Translations under genes and position numbers: made by a program | The notes under the pieces: generated by a model | What the model saw: only the letters and a program-made list of their open reading frames with translations | Database searches by the model: none | What the model was told of the DNA's origin: nothing | Shown here: positions 44,720-55,345 of the stretch, in pieces | Layout of the letters: the number at the start of each line of letters is the position of its first letter | Position numbering within the stretch: position 1 is the first letter of the stretch | Origin: Aralia elata | Lineage: Eukaryota; Streptophyta; Magnoliopsida; Apiales; Araliaceae | Reading direction: 5' to 3' | DNA: 64,000 bases | Assembly: GCA_034770075.1 (NCBI GenBank) | Contig: CM068383.1 | Location: forward strand, 34,477,094 to 34,541,093

Positions 44720-46724
44720 TGTAGACACCCAAATTTTGCACTTCCTATACTGACCATGACAGGAGGGCAAATTCGTCCATTGGGCCGGCCTGCGAGAGCA
44801 AAGGATGGGCACCGGAACGAACACTCGACGTCACCGCAACGATTTGCAAATCAAAATCGACGTGACAGCAAGGCTATCCGAATTTGGCATTCCCGGAGTG
44901 TGTGGCACGCCTCCCAATGATTCTCGGACTGTAAAATAAGAGCCTGTCAGCGAAAACCAGCATCACGGCACGAAAATCGAGGCGTAGCACGAAAATCGAG
45001 AAAGTCAAGCCAGCCAGCCGCGGATTGATCTGCGGCCAAGTGAGTGCGCCAGCACGGAAACCAAGAAATCAGCACTATCAGCCGAGTGCGATGGGAGGTG
45101 GGCCAGCCAGCTTATTTCAGCTCATTTCCTCCTGCAGAAGAGGTTCAGCAGCAAAAGAAGGAGGCGGTAGCAGCGGAAAAAGAAGGAGAAAACAGCAAGA
45201 AAATAAGAGAAATTAAGAGAGAAAAGAGGGAGAAATAGTGAGCAATTGTACCCATTTTGTGAGATTACATCTCATATTTTCTACTCTATTCAATACACAA
45301 ATTCACATATATTGTGGCGATTATTTGCAAGGTGAAAAATCCTTTGTTTTAGCATTTTGTTTTACCATTTTTGTTAAGCTTTTTGTTATCCAAATTATAT
45401 TAAATGTAGTTGTTCTTGTATATTGTTGTGAATCCATGGATTGAGGGCTATTAGGGAGGGTTCCCAAGTGGAACAAAATTCCTCCTAATGGCCCGATGAT
45501 GTCCATTTGGTGAATTTTAGCTAGTTGTAATGATGTATTATGCATAGTTTATTTAGATTGTTATTTTTAGGATCTTGTGGGTGTGTAGCGATTTTGGATA
45601 TGAGCCTAGGAGCGCGACCCCGTGGTCCAAATCCGATGATGGACCTCTTTTGATATATGTAATAAATTCGATTTACCTTTCATTGTAAATATGTAATCGT
45701 CGGGCCTTAAAACGACGCCAAGGCGAGAACCGTGTTTAAGGCCCCTAAATAGTGAAACTTGTGATTGTAGGCGTTTGGGGTTATTTTGATGGCTTACATG
45801 CCCATGAATAGCCCCGACGCGTGTTTATGCTCGATTTGATTTATGAGATGAAATTGATTTCAAAGCTAAACGATAAGATTTTCATAAAATCAATCAAACT
45901 AGGTTATTAGAATCACGAGGCTAAAATTTGAGAAGTGCTAATGAATGTCGATTTCTATGTAAACGAGAAAGCTAAAGAAAATCGTTTTCAAACATCACAC
46001 AAAATGATTTTATAAATAAGTAACGTTTTATTAAACCGTTGTGCATAGGGTTAAAGAGATCCTAGAAATTGTCCATCATGTGAGTTACGAAGGCAACGTA
46101 TAGATCTCGATTCCTATTTTGACGAAGGTTTAAAACTCTTGTTTTTGCCAAAACGACACCTAATTAAAATCTTGCAGTTTTGACAATTAAAATCAAAACC
46201 TTTCTCATAAAGAATAAAGCTTTCTCGTGTATGCTGAAAAGACATTCCGAAGCGTTCTCAAATTAAAGCACGACTTTCCCTAAAAATCCAAATGATTCTT
46301 TCATGCAAACTCACCACAACATTCACATAGGCACACACACACACGCGCGCGTACATACACATTTCATGAGTTAAAGGATAGGAAAAGTATCAAGATTGCG
46401 GTAACCGTGTTTCACGGAAGTCGGGGGGTGCCTAACACCTTCCCCTCGCTTAAGCAAGCCCCCGAACTCTATGAATCTCGGTTCGCAGACCAATTAATTC
46501 AAAGTCACACATGAGCCAGCGATTTACGAAAACGAAACTCGGATGAGTTGGTACATCCATTTCAAATATACCAACTGGCGACTCTGGTTAATTGGCTCAT
46601 CATAAAAAACGATCTTTCAAAACCCGTCGACACTCAAGCCGACCTTTTCCAAAAATCATCTAATAAAAAGGCTAAAATCGGAAAAGGAAAACAATCGCAT
46701 TAAAGTTGAAAACCGGCGTCGACA
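44720..46724 (+). mobile_element. Ogre-type 3' LTR
   Basis: 2005 bp, same ends as the 5' LTR, about 99% identical by eye. It is followed by the right copy of the target duplication ATCAT at 46725-46729 and then the rest of G1's 3' LTR. Confidence 0.93.
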
Positions 46725-48054
46725 ATCATAACAAATTATTTAAGGGTTTAATAAATGAATATTACTTAAGAAAGAGTAATGTTAATTAATTTAACAATTA
46801 TAATAAATTGCTTAAAGGTTAATAAGTGATTATCACTTAAGGAAAACATGGTTAATTAATTAAACCATCAACCTAGAGATCCATTAAAGTGTCTTATAGG
46901 ATTTATGATAGTTTATTAACTTATGTGTGCTATGTGAATTGCTTAATTGTTAAATAAATAGCATAAGTAAGCGTATCGATATACAACTACGCAGTACTAA
47001 TTGATAGCTCAACATTATCAATGTTAGGTTCTTCAAGGCCAATTAGTTAAAGCTAGAATTATTTGTAGCTGAGCAAACAGGCAAGTTCCTAACCCTAAAC
47101 TTCTTACATTATTGCAAGTTCCCTAACTCAAACTCGAGTTATTATTTTCGAAGCATGTTAGTGAATAATTATTGTCGATTATTCACATCTATACTATTTA
47201 TTGAGATTCGCACATTGTGCAATTGAATTCCCATCCTATTATGATTGAACTGTAAATTTAATTAAAGTTCTTTCAAGTATGAATTGTTTATGAGATCGAT
47301 CTATGCTATTTGTATCAGCTAGATCCAGCATGTCTAAATTGGTTAAGACAATGGTATTTTAAAAGCTGTTCTTATTAAATTGTTGTGGTAAGAACTCTTG
47401 GCTGAGAAAAGGATAAACTTGTTTAAGGCATGATATCAATGTTGGTTATTAAGTGTTTATGCATAAATCACGGGGTATGAGAGGCTGATCCCCTCGATTA
47501 CCAAAACTTTTTAAGAGGTCCAGCTTACATGCTGAGAACCTTGGAAAACGTCCTTGGTTATTTCAAACCACTCAGTAATTGTCATTCAATTATTCGGATA
47601 TTCAACTGTTGTTTACTAATTCATGTTCCTTCACACCCTCATACTGTTGTTGAACATTGAAAGCAAAATTTCCTTCTATCATGATATATCTCTTGTGTAT
47701 ATACTTGCTAAGCAAATTAGTTGCTTACCCTTGCTATATCATGATCTTTATTTCAGCTAAGGCAGAAACGTCTAGAGGAGATAAAGGAAAAGGGAAGGTG
47801 CAGGAATAGATGCCCGATAGTGCCTATGTACTAGTTATTATTGAATGTTGTTTGATTAGGTGAACCTTTTATTGTATTAAGGGTACGTTTTATGTTAAGG
47901 TTAAAGAACCTTGGGACCGGAATTATAAGACTTTAATTCTATTCGATAAACAATGTATGTTTATTATTCCGCATTTAGTTAGAAAGTATGTTGTTATTGA
48001 GAAATCGTGAGCACCGAATTCGAGGTTAGGAAACCCGGATTTGGGGGTGTCACA
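46725..48054 (+). mobile_element. G1 3' LTR, right part
   Basis: After the duplicated ATCAT, this matches 26558-27889 of the 5' LTR and ends in GGGGGTGTCACA. One short deletion near 46993 (the 5' copy has CATTGTTGAGTAC) is visible. It is followed by CAGCC and then G2's leader. Confidence 0.93.
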
Positions 48055-48290
48055 CAGCCACAAACAGAAACAAAATAGGCAGTAAGATGTCAGTGTCACA
48101 ATAAAATATATCCATTGATAAAATGAAATAATATTTTATCATGCACAATTCGGCTCGATGGATTTCCACAATCCACCTCCAGACATTGATCACCAAATGA
48201 ATCTCCTCGATTCACCTCCTAACGTACTCAATACGAGTTTAATACTAAGGTTATAACCTAGGTTTCGCATTCCTAAAGTTTACAACCTAA
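48055..48290 (-). other. G2 leader between PBS and ORF0
   Basis: The minus strand runs from the PBS through about 236 bp to the G1 insertion point, and continues at 24076 into ORF0. It aligns with G1's leader: both hold an AATAAAATAT/ATAAAATATT stretch, a TTTCATT run and CAATGAATATATTTTATTGTG-like sequence. No gene. Confidence 0.8.
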
Positions 48291-48303
48291 AGCTCTGATA
48301 CCA
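48291..48303 (-). other. G2 primer-binding site (initiator tRNA-Met)
   Basis: The minus strand reads TGGTATCAGAGCT, three bases from the LTR terminus at 48307. This shows that G2's 5' LTR lies to the right. Confidence 0.9.
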
Positions 48304-48306
48304 ACA

Positions 48307-50494
48307 TGTGACATCCCCAAATTCAGGTACCAATACCTCGAATTTGGTGCTTACGGTAAAGTACATCCATACACCTCTAAACAACATAAATCAACTAATG
48401 CGGAATAAATAAACATATGTTGTTCATTGCAAAAGGTTTACTACGGTCCCAAGGTCTATAACCTTAAATAAATACATCGCAGAATATATTAATAATACAA
48501 AACTATTCCACGATTACATAACGGGATAGTACATATAACTATTCCTTAAGCTTTTCTTTGTCTTTGCCCGTTTTGGAACTCTCCAACAACTGGTTTAGAT
48601 AGCGTTTATAAACTTTAACATGCAAACATCTAGCTGAAAGCAAATGGTGTAGACCATTCCGTAAACAGTTCATATACGAAGAACTTAAACATTTCACAGT
48701 TCAGTAATAGAACCTGAACTCAAATGCACAAAGTGCGAATATCAATAATTATTTCCTTGATGTGGAATAATTGACTATAATTGATCCATTAATATCATTC
48801 GAAAGTAACAACTCATGTCTGAGCTAGAAAACTTGCAATAATATAGAATACTTGCTTAATACATAAATCGAGTAAGATAGAACCTGCTTAATAATGAAAC
48901 TTGCCCAATTATAAAGGTTGAGTAAGTTTAAGAAATTTGCAATTCAAAAGAATAAACTTGCACAATAATAAAAGTTGTACGGGTTAGGAAACTTGCCCAA
49001 CACAAGGGTTAGACAAGCGTTAGGAAACTTGCTTGGTGCGCCTGCTACAATATTACAACACACGCTCTTTAATAACCTACACAATTAAGTACATATTCAC
49101 ATAACAATTAGTCACATACTGGATACCAAATAATGGTCTATACTACTCTATAATGTTTCATTCATATAAGAAACAAAATATTAAACAAGATTATACATAC
49201 TAGTTACAGCGTTATGACGCTTGCGCGTCCGCACGCTAACCTTGCCTATTCGAATGCCCAAGCGACATGCAATTGCGTACGTCTAGCACGCTCATTCGAT
49301 TTATCTTATACTCATTTTTTAATGCTAAGTATCATTATAATTCATAACATTCATGTTTTATGACTTAGAACAATGTCTTTTATTGTCGGAAGCATTACAC
49401 GTTGCACACGCGCATGACCGACGCCTTCTGTTTACACAACAGCCCTAAAAATGGTCAATTTCAAAATTATTCATAAAAGTTATAGGTCTATCTCTAAGCT
49501 TTCCGGATCATCTTGAATCATCCAATTTAGAGTTTATATGAGAAAGTTAGGTCCGTTTTACTAAAGGAGGTCAACATCGCACAACGAGCTCGCCTCGGCG
49601 AGCTCCTCTCTGACGTGCTCGCCCATAGGCCATATGTGCTCACCCCTAGGCCATGTGTACTTGCCCCCGAAGGGCTGAGCTTGCCCCTAGGCCATATGAG
49701 CTCGCCCTAGGCCAAATGAGCTCGCCCTAAGCCAAATGAGCTCGCCTCCTCTCTGTCGAGCTCGCCTAGACCAAATGAGATCATCCCAAAAGGCTAAGCT
49801 CACCATTAGAACAAATGTGCTCACCCCCGAAGGGCTGTGCTCGCCCCTAGGCCATGTGTGCTCGCCCCCGAAGGGATCCTCTCTGCCAAGCTCACCAACA
49901 AGCTCTGTTTTGGCACCCAAACTTCAAACCTTCATAACTTCTTCGTTACAACTCGGAATTAGGCCATTTCAGAGGCTATGCAAAGCTTACAACATGAACT
50001 ATAAGACTCCTATAGATTCATACACTTATAACATTAACCAAAATTATCAAACATGAAAATATCTACAATGGTCCTCTAAATTCGTCCAATAGTCCATGTT
50101 CTTGTTCAACAGTTCATTGTTCTTGTTCCATTAAGCCAAGGTAAGGATTTCTTTCATTTTTGTTCCCCTTCAATGTTGTTAATAGCTTACATAGTTTCTT
50201 AACAACATTTATAAACATCCAAAACAAAGAACAAGAATCGCAGCAATAACTCAAACCCATCAACAGACGCTTAAAAGCTCCAAAAACCGTAAAAACTTAG
50301 AAACTCTTAACAAATCAGTTGGGATGGGTTTAGGTTGATGGTTTACCTCTTGTAATCTCTCCAAGATGCTAGAGAACTTGGTAGGCTGGCTTGAGACTCT
50401 TTTTCTTCCTTCCTAGCTGCACCCGAGCCTCTCCTCCTCTCCTTTTTCCTTCACCCGCTGCTCCTTCCTCTCGAGCTCTCTTCTTTCTTCTTCC
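48307..50494 (-). mobile_element. G2 5' LTR, proximal part
   Basis: From the LTR 3' end (GGGGATGTCACA on the minus strand) to the Athila insertion. Similar in plan to G1's LTR, with related words near the PBS end, but clearly diverged. It contains a palindrome and a 22-bp repeat array (49586-49885) and a TC-rich stretch at 50395-50490. CTTCC at 50490-50494 is the left copy of the Athila target duplication. Confidence 0.85.
49586..49885. repeat. G2 LTR palindrome plus CTCGCCCCTAGGCCA repeats
   Basis: Begins with GAGCTCGCCTCGGCGAGCTC (49586-49605), an inverted repeat with 9-bp arms and a 2-bp centre. About a dozen degenerate ~22-bp units of the form GCTCGCCCCTAGGCCATATG follow, some replaced by GCTCACCCCCGAAGGGCTG. 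A GC-rich island in an AT-rich LTR. Confidence 0.85.
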
Positions 50495-51883
50495 TGTTGC
50501 CTCTTTTTAAGTCTTAAATAAAAGAGCTCTAACTCACGCAAGTATACGTGGTCAACAAGTAATACAGAGGAAGTAGAGTATCGTCCCACAGAGACAGTGT
50601 TAAATTAAAATACTATGCATCAGTCCTATCACTATATTTATTTGCCTAAACTATTGATTTGATTGTGTTGACAAAATTATGTCTAAGTTAATTAATAACT
50701 AACTAAACAAATACTAACGGAATATATCAAGCTTGGAGTTAATAGGATCCTAACTTCATTTAATAGTTCATCTAATTACTACTATCAAGCTAGAAAGTTC
50801 ACATATCACAGAAAAGTAGCCAAGGACACTAAAATAGACATAACCATCTGTCAATGCATTATGACCTACTTACATAATATCCATACTTGATAGACACCAT
50901 ATAATCACCACTATAACCAAAATCACTATATTTCTATGTGAAATTGCAATTATATTGATTTTAAGCACAAGTCCCTATTTTGACTCTTACGGTGAAACAG
51001 TATATTTCTATCTGATTCACAAAATATTAAGCTATCCAATTAAGCCTCATATTCGCAAGTTATCATGATTACAATCCATACTTATATGTTTATTTTTCAA
51101 TTCCATACAAGTACTGAAATCGAATGGTGATCAAGCATTCATACGTGCAAAACAATCATGATAAAAGTTCCTTATGATATGCAAAACAATCTAACAATCA
51201 AGCTTATAATTAGACTACATATTAAAATCCGTTAGAATCCCATAATGGAGATTAGTTCATGTCTGAACCAAAAGCCATTATGGGATCAAAACTAAACATG
51301 GAAAATAAACAATCAATTGAAGAAAGAAGAAATAGATTGATCAAACCCAATTGAAGAATAAAATCCAAGATAAGCTTAAACCCACATCAAAATCCAAAGC
51401 TTGAATAAAAGTAATCCACTGAAAAAAATCCCTCTCTCTAGAAAAGTAAAATATATCTATGATAAAAAAAAACTACTAAAAGTCTCCAAGTTTTTATACT
51501 CAGGGTTTCCTTCTCACTATCTGATCAATATAGGCTAGAATCCTCTTCAGAATTGGCTTCCTTTTCCTCCTCCAACTGAAATTTAGCAACCCAAAATCGA
51601 GCCTAGCGCTTCTGGCGCTATGATGAGCGCTTCTGGCGCTATGGTGAAGCATATGTAGCGCCTCTGGCGCTTGCATGGGCGCTTCTGGCGCTCAACCTTG
51701 ACCAGCTATTTACGAAAATGCCACTAGGTGTGTTTTAAGCTCCAAAATCACCCTTTTGCCCCTCCAGCTCCAACCTACAATAAATAAACACCAAAAACAA
51801 GTAAAATAATACTATAAACACTTAAAAACCACAATAATTAAGTCTAACAATACATGATTCGTAGGTATAAATCCCACTCATCA
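50495..51883 (-). mobile_element. Athila 3' LTR
   Basis: 1389 bp, TGTTGCCTC...CACTCATCA on the plus strand. It contains four GCGC-N5-GCGC dyads at about 51605-51692 and a TATA candidate (TATAAAAA, minus, 51491-51498). Confidence 0.95.
51605..51692. repeat. AGCGC-N5-GCGCT dyads in Athila 3' LTR
   Basis: Four 15-bp units (AGCGCTTCTGGCGCT twice, AGCGCCTCTGGCGCT, GGCGCTTCTGGCGCT), all with half-sites exactly 5 bp apart. The identical cluster is at about 62140-62230 in the 5' LTR. Confidence 0.95.
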
Positions 51884-51897
51884 AATACCCCCAAACT
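51884..51897 (-). other. Athila polypurine tract
   Basis: The minus strand reads AGTTTGGGGGTATT directly before the 3' LTR start TGATGAGTGG, the usual Athila form. Confidence 0.88.
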
Positions 51898-53051
51898 TAA
51901 CCAATTGCTTGTCCTCAAGCAATGCAATGATGCAAATGCAAACTAACTATCATGCCTACGAAATCCAACAATCAACCAACATAGTATCCAACACCAGGCC
52001 TCAAAGATATCATACAATACTTAAGTAGAATCTCTAACCAATGCAAAGTTTCTAACTTTAACCAATGAGCTAAGATACACCTGTCATCACCCATGTCGTG
52101 CGTGTGTGAATATCAACCATTTCAATCAATTACAACTCAAATCCATCACATAATTGACTTCTTAGAAGAAAACTTTCAATTGTAACTCAATTCAACCCGT
52201 GAACACAACCAATTCAACTGATTCAAGCAATCACTAAGCATAGGGGTTTTTCGAAAGTTATTTAACACATATAAATCCTTTTTAAACCCTTCCCCAGAAA
52301 TATAGAACAAAATTTTTTTTTTCTTTTTAGTGAGTGCATTTTATGCTCCATCTCACTTTCTTCTGAACGAGTGCGTTTTACGCTCCATCTCGTTCCATGT
52401 GTTTATGAGTGAGTGCGTTTTACGCTCCATCTCAACCCACCACATGATCCACTCTTCAATTGGGAAAGGTTCAAAATTTTCCAAATTTTTCTTCTTTTTT
52501 TTTTTCATTTTTTCACCCCAAGATTCCCCCAAACTTAGATTCTTGCCTGTTTTTCATTTAATGGACGTTTCACCAATATTATCAAGTTCTAACCCCAAAT
52601 CTTCCACCAGAAGAAAATTATGCAACAATTCGAATTAAACTAATCAAAATAATTGATTATGTGCTTTCCTTATTAACAAAAGTTTCAGACAGGTTAAACT
52701 TCACTACCTAATCAAAGTTATCACTAAACACTAGTTTTCAATTCTTCTCAAGTTAAAACCATGAAACCAGTCTTATCATTGGCCACATTAGATACTATAT
52801 CAATTTATGCTTAATTCATGAAACTAAATGCATAACACAACCTAAAACACAATTAACATGCAACTAAATGCTTGACACACCCTAAAATATAATGCACTAC
52901 CATGCAACAAGTCTAACACAATGAAACCAAAACAAACTACATGCATGAAAACAAAAACAAAAAACTACCCCCCAAACTGAACAAGTCAATGCCCTCATTG
53001 AAAAAAAAAAAATAAAACATTAAGAACAGAGGACTCCCCTGATGAAGAACA
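51898..53051 (-). other. Athila 3' untranslated region
   Basis: About 1.15 kb without a supported gene. Three copies of GAGTGC(G/A)TTTTACGCTCCATCTC-like sequence lie at 52332, 52369 and 52411. Several CCCCCAAACTTA words resemble displaced polypurine tracts (for example near 52520). Confidence 0.6.
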
Positions 53052-54287
53052 CTACTCGTCATCACTGCCATCAGCAGCGTCATCATCATCCTCATCATCC
53101 GCATCAGGAGGCGAGTCAGGTGGTGGGTAAATAGATAAAGGAGGAGCTGGAGGAAACTGAAAAGGCCCTGCTGCAGGATTCAACCGCCCAAACATATCCG
53201 CCAAGGCTGTGGAACAATTAACATTATAAGCATAAATCTCCGCCTGGCGTAGAGCAAGGCGATTCTGCTGTCTAGTCATCCGATCAAAACCCCTCTGAAT
53301 CGACCCTGCTACGAGATCTATCCGACGAGTATGATGCCGAAGGTCCTGTCGGATAGTCTCAACTATAGTAGGAGCTGGAATTGGATCCTCAACAGGTGGT
53401 GGCTGTTCCGGTGCCTGCTCCTGTGGCTGCTGCTGGGGTAGAATGAAACCTAAACCCCGCGGATGCGACTCACCTCCACCCCAGACTCTATAACGTCCCA
53501 TAGCAATATGATCAATAGGCGGCAATGGGACCTGCATCAATTCATCTTTATCCCACTGGACTCCAGCTCGACGGCACAAATCAGTGATCAAGGAAGGGTG
53601 AGGCAGTCCACCTGTGGTACTACCCTCAAGCGTGTGTATGATAGATTCATGAATTATCTCCCCTATATCCACTGTCTTCCCTTTAGCAATGCAAAACAAT
53701 AACGACGCCCGCACATTAATGACATCGCTCATATGGCGGCACGGCATCAATTTAGCACAGATAAAAGCATGCCATGCTTTTCCATATCGACTCAATTTGG
53801 ATGATGGAAAATGTACAGCTTCGTGTTGGTCAGACAGCTTCCATTCAGTTCCTGGTTCACAGAGGGCTTCTATAATCTCAGAATAATCCAAATCTTCTTC
53901 CAAGTATTTCGTATAGCCATCCCTGTGAATTTTCTGTAACCCATAATACGCATCAATATTTTTACGGCCCACATTGATTTCCTTACCCCGAACCATAACT
54001 AGATTCCCATCAGCTTCTTTAGCATTAGCATAAAACTCCTTCACAATATTCACGGCAGCTGGTTCGGGTTGTGCAGTAAATGCCATCCAATTTCGACTGC
54101 GTATCATTTGAGCTAGCTCTCCATCTACCCGATCAATAGGTAGCAAGCCACGCTCCGGAATTAGAGATTTCCCGGAAGACCAATTTTTAAACCTATCACT
54201 TGCTTCAAGGCTAACAAACTTCTTCTTATCATACTTGACCACAGCTGATGAACCTGAACTTTCCCCTCTATGTCTTTTGGGAGCCAT
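53052..54287 (-). CDS. Athila post-pol ORF (env-position, putative plant transposon protein domain)
   Basis: 411 residues from the ATG giving MAPKRHRGESSG. The N-terminal two thirds (about 15-250) resemble the 'putative plant transposon protein' domain found in the ORF after pol of Athila-like elements: IVKEFYANAKE, VRGKEINVGRKNIDAYYGL, KLMPCRHMSDVINVRASLL. A Pro/Gln-rich linker follows, then a helical stretch (about 295-360), a Pro-rich segment and an acidic Asp/Glu tail. I see no signal peptide and no membrane-spanning segment, so an envelope role is not supported. It stands in the position called env-like in the literature. The frame is open throughout, unlike the neighbouring pol. Confidence 0.85.
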   Translation of the reverse strand: MAPKRHRGESSGSSAVVKYDKKKFVSLEASDRFKNWSSGKSLIPERGLLPIDRVDGELAQMIRSRNWMAFTAQPEPAAVNIVKEFYANAKEADGNLVMVRGKEINVGRKNIDAYYGLQKIHRDGYTKYLEEDLDYSEIIEALCEPGTEWKLSDQHEAVHFPSSKLSRYGKAWHAFICAKLMPCRHMSDVINVRASLLFCIAKGKTVDIGEIIHESIIHTLEGSTTGGLPHPSLITDLCRRAGVQWDKDELMQVPLPPIDHIAMGRYRVWGGGESHPRGLGFILPQQQPQEQAPEQPPPVEDPIPAPTIVETIRQDLRHHTRRIDLVAGSIQRGFDRMTRQQNRLALRQAEIYAYNVNCSTALADMFGRLNPAAGPFQFPPAPPLSIYPPPDSPPDADDEDDDDAADGSDDE

Positions 54288-54885
54288 TGATAACCAATTA
54301 AGCACAAATCAAGACCCAAAAGAACTCAAAATTTCGTTGGGGCAATATATCAAACACTTGGCGTGCACACTTGAAAAACCCTTGTGCAATGGTTCCCCCC
54401 AAACTTATGAATAAACCAAATTAGCACAATAAAATCCCCCACACTTACAAGCATAAATATAGACAATTGAAATTGAAACCCAATCCCAATTGAGCCAACA
54501 CAAGTTCAATTGGGTGCACAATCAAAAACTTGTTCCAAAAACTAGCAACTCAAATCTTTAGCCAACAATTTCAAGTTTGGAGGGATCAATAAAGTAAAGC
54601 TTACTTGAAGTTGGAATTACCCATGTGAAAACCTTTACTCCTTCTTGGCTATGGAAGTTCGTGGTTGTACTTGTGGAGAGTCGACGGTAGTGGGAACTAT
54701 GGGTGGGTGATTGTTGATGTTTGATTTGGGGAAACAAATGCTTCTATGTAGCAACAATGGTGAGAAGTGAGCTGGAGTCGGCCGAAACTAGGTAGAGGAA
54801 GAATAAAATTGATTTTGGATGGAAAAGCCTTTAAAAATCCCGACCTAGGGTTTAAAATTTTTATTTATTTTTTTTTTTTATACCG

Positions 54886-55215
54886 GGCGCTTCTAGCGCT
54901 ATGAACTGAATGGGGCAAGCGCTAACAGCGCTATGGTGCAGTGTGTTGGAGTTTTGGCCAGCGCCGTTGGCGCTATGTGGAGCGCTATTAGCGCTTAGGG
55001 GCAAACGGTGTGGGCGTTGAGCAGCGCCATTGGCGCTTGAGTCGTGCATTGATGGGCGCTGCTGGCGCTGAATGGCAGTAGCTGGCGTGGGTGTGTTGCA
55101 CATCAAGCGCTGCAGGCGCTAATCTTGTGGGAATTGGGCGCTATGAGCGCTGAATGTCAGTAGCTGCTGGTTGATGTAGCGCTTCAAGCGTTTGGTAGAG
55201 CGCTGCCAGCGCTGT
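54886..55215. repeat. Ten GCGC-N5-GCGC dyads in the Athila spacer
   Basis: Ten units fit (A/G)GCGC-N5-GCGCT with spacers TTCTA, TAACA, CGTTG, TATTA, CATTG, TGCTG, TGCAG, TATGA, TTCAA and TGCCA; the ninth ends GCGTT. The spacer sequence varies freely while its length does not. Distances between units are irregular, so this is not a simple tandem repeat. Confidence 0.95.
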
Positions 55216-55301
55216 TAGGCACACTTGGTCAAATTGTTGGCCAATTTCACGTTTCCACCTGCACAAACATCAACCTAAGTCCAAAATTAGTTACAGAAAG
55301 C

Positions 55302-55303
<2 letters not shown>

Positions 55304-55341
<38 letters not shown>
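55304..55341 (-). repeat. 38-base homopolymer (poly-A on minus strand)
   Basis: An uninterrupted T run on the plus strand, i.e. A38 in the sense of the Athila element, soon after the end of pol. A homopolymer this long is also a spot where sequencing length errors are expected. Confidence 0.95.

Positions 55342-55345
<4 letters not shown>

Larger units (their letters stand above)
36044..46724 (+). mobile_element. Non-autonomous Ogre/Tat-type LTR retrotransposon in G1's 3' LTR
   Basis: 10,681 bp with TG...CA ends and a perfect 5-bp target duplication ATCAT (36039-36043 and 46725-46729). The LTRs (2002 and 2005 bp) differ at about 20 positions plus one 3-bp indel by eye, i.e. about 1%. The primer site matches tRNA-Arg, the hallmark of Ogre/TatIV elements, and the polypurine tract is intact. 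The 6.7-kb interior holds only broken pieces of RNase H, integrase and RT in a non-canonical order, plus tandem arrays. It has moved recently but cannot encode its own proteins, so I infer mobilisation in trans by a related autonomous element. Confidence 0.88.
24077..48054 (+). mobile_element. G1: Ty3/gypsy chromovirus, full-length, split by an Ogre-type insertion
   Basis: A plus-strand element of about 13.3 kb once the nested 10.7-kb insertion is excluded. Parts in order: 5' LTR, initiator-Met PBS, ORF0, gag-pol, PPT, 3' LTR. The flanks read CAGCA (24072-24076) and CAGCC (48055-48059), a 5-bp target duplication with one difference. It lies in G2's leader. The LTRs are about 99% alike by eye (some 29 substitutions in 3.8 kb plus a few indels), and gag-pol is uninterrupted, so it is young and possibly autonomous. 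The long LTRs, the single gag-pol ORF and the chromodomain-like tail fit the Tekay/Del group. Confidence 0.92.

Noticed and set aside
49687..50056. ORFs on both strands in G2's LTR
   Set aside because: They arise from the 22-bp GC-rich array.
53463..53886. Plus-strand ORFs opposite the Athila post-pol ORF
   Set aside because: Antisense shadows of a well-supported minus-strand ORF.
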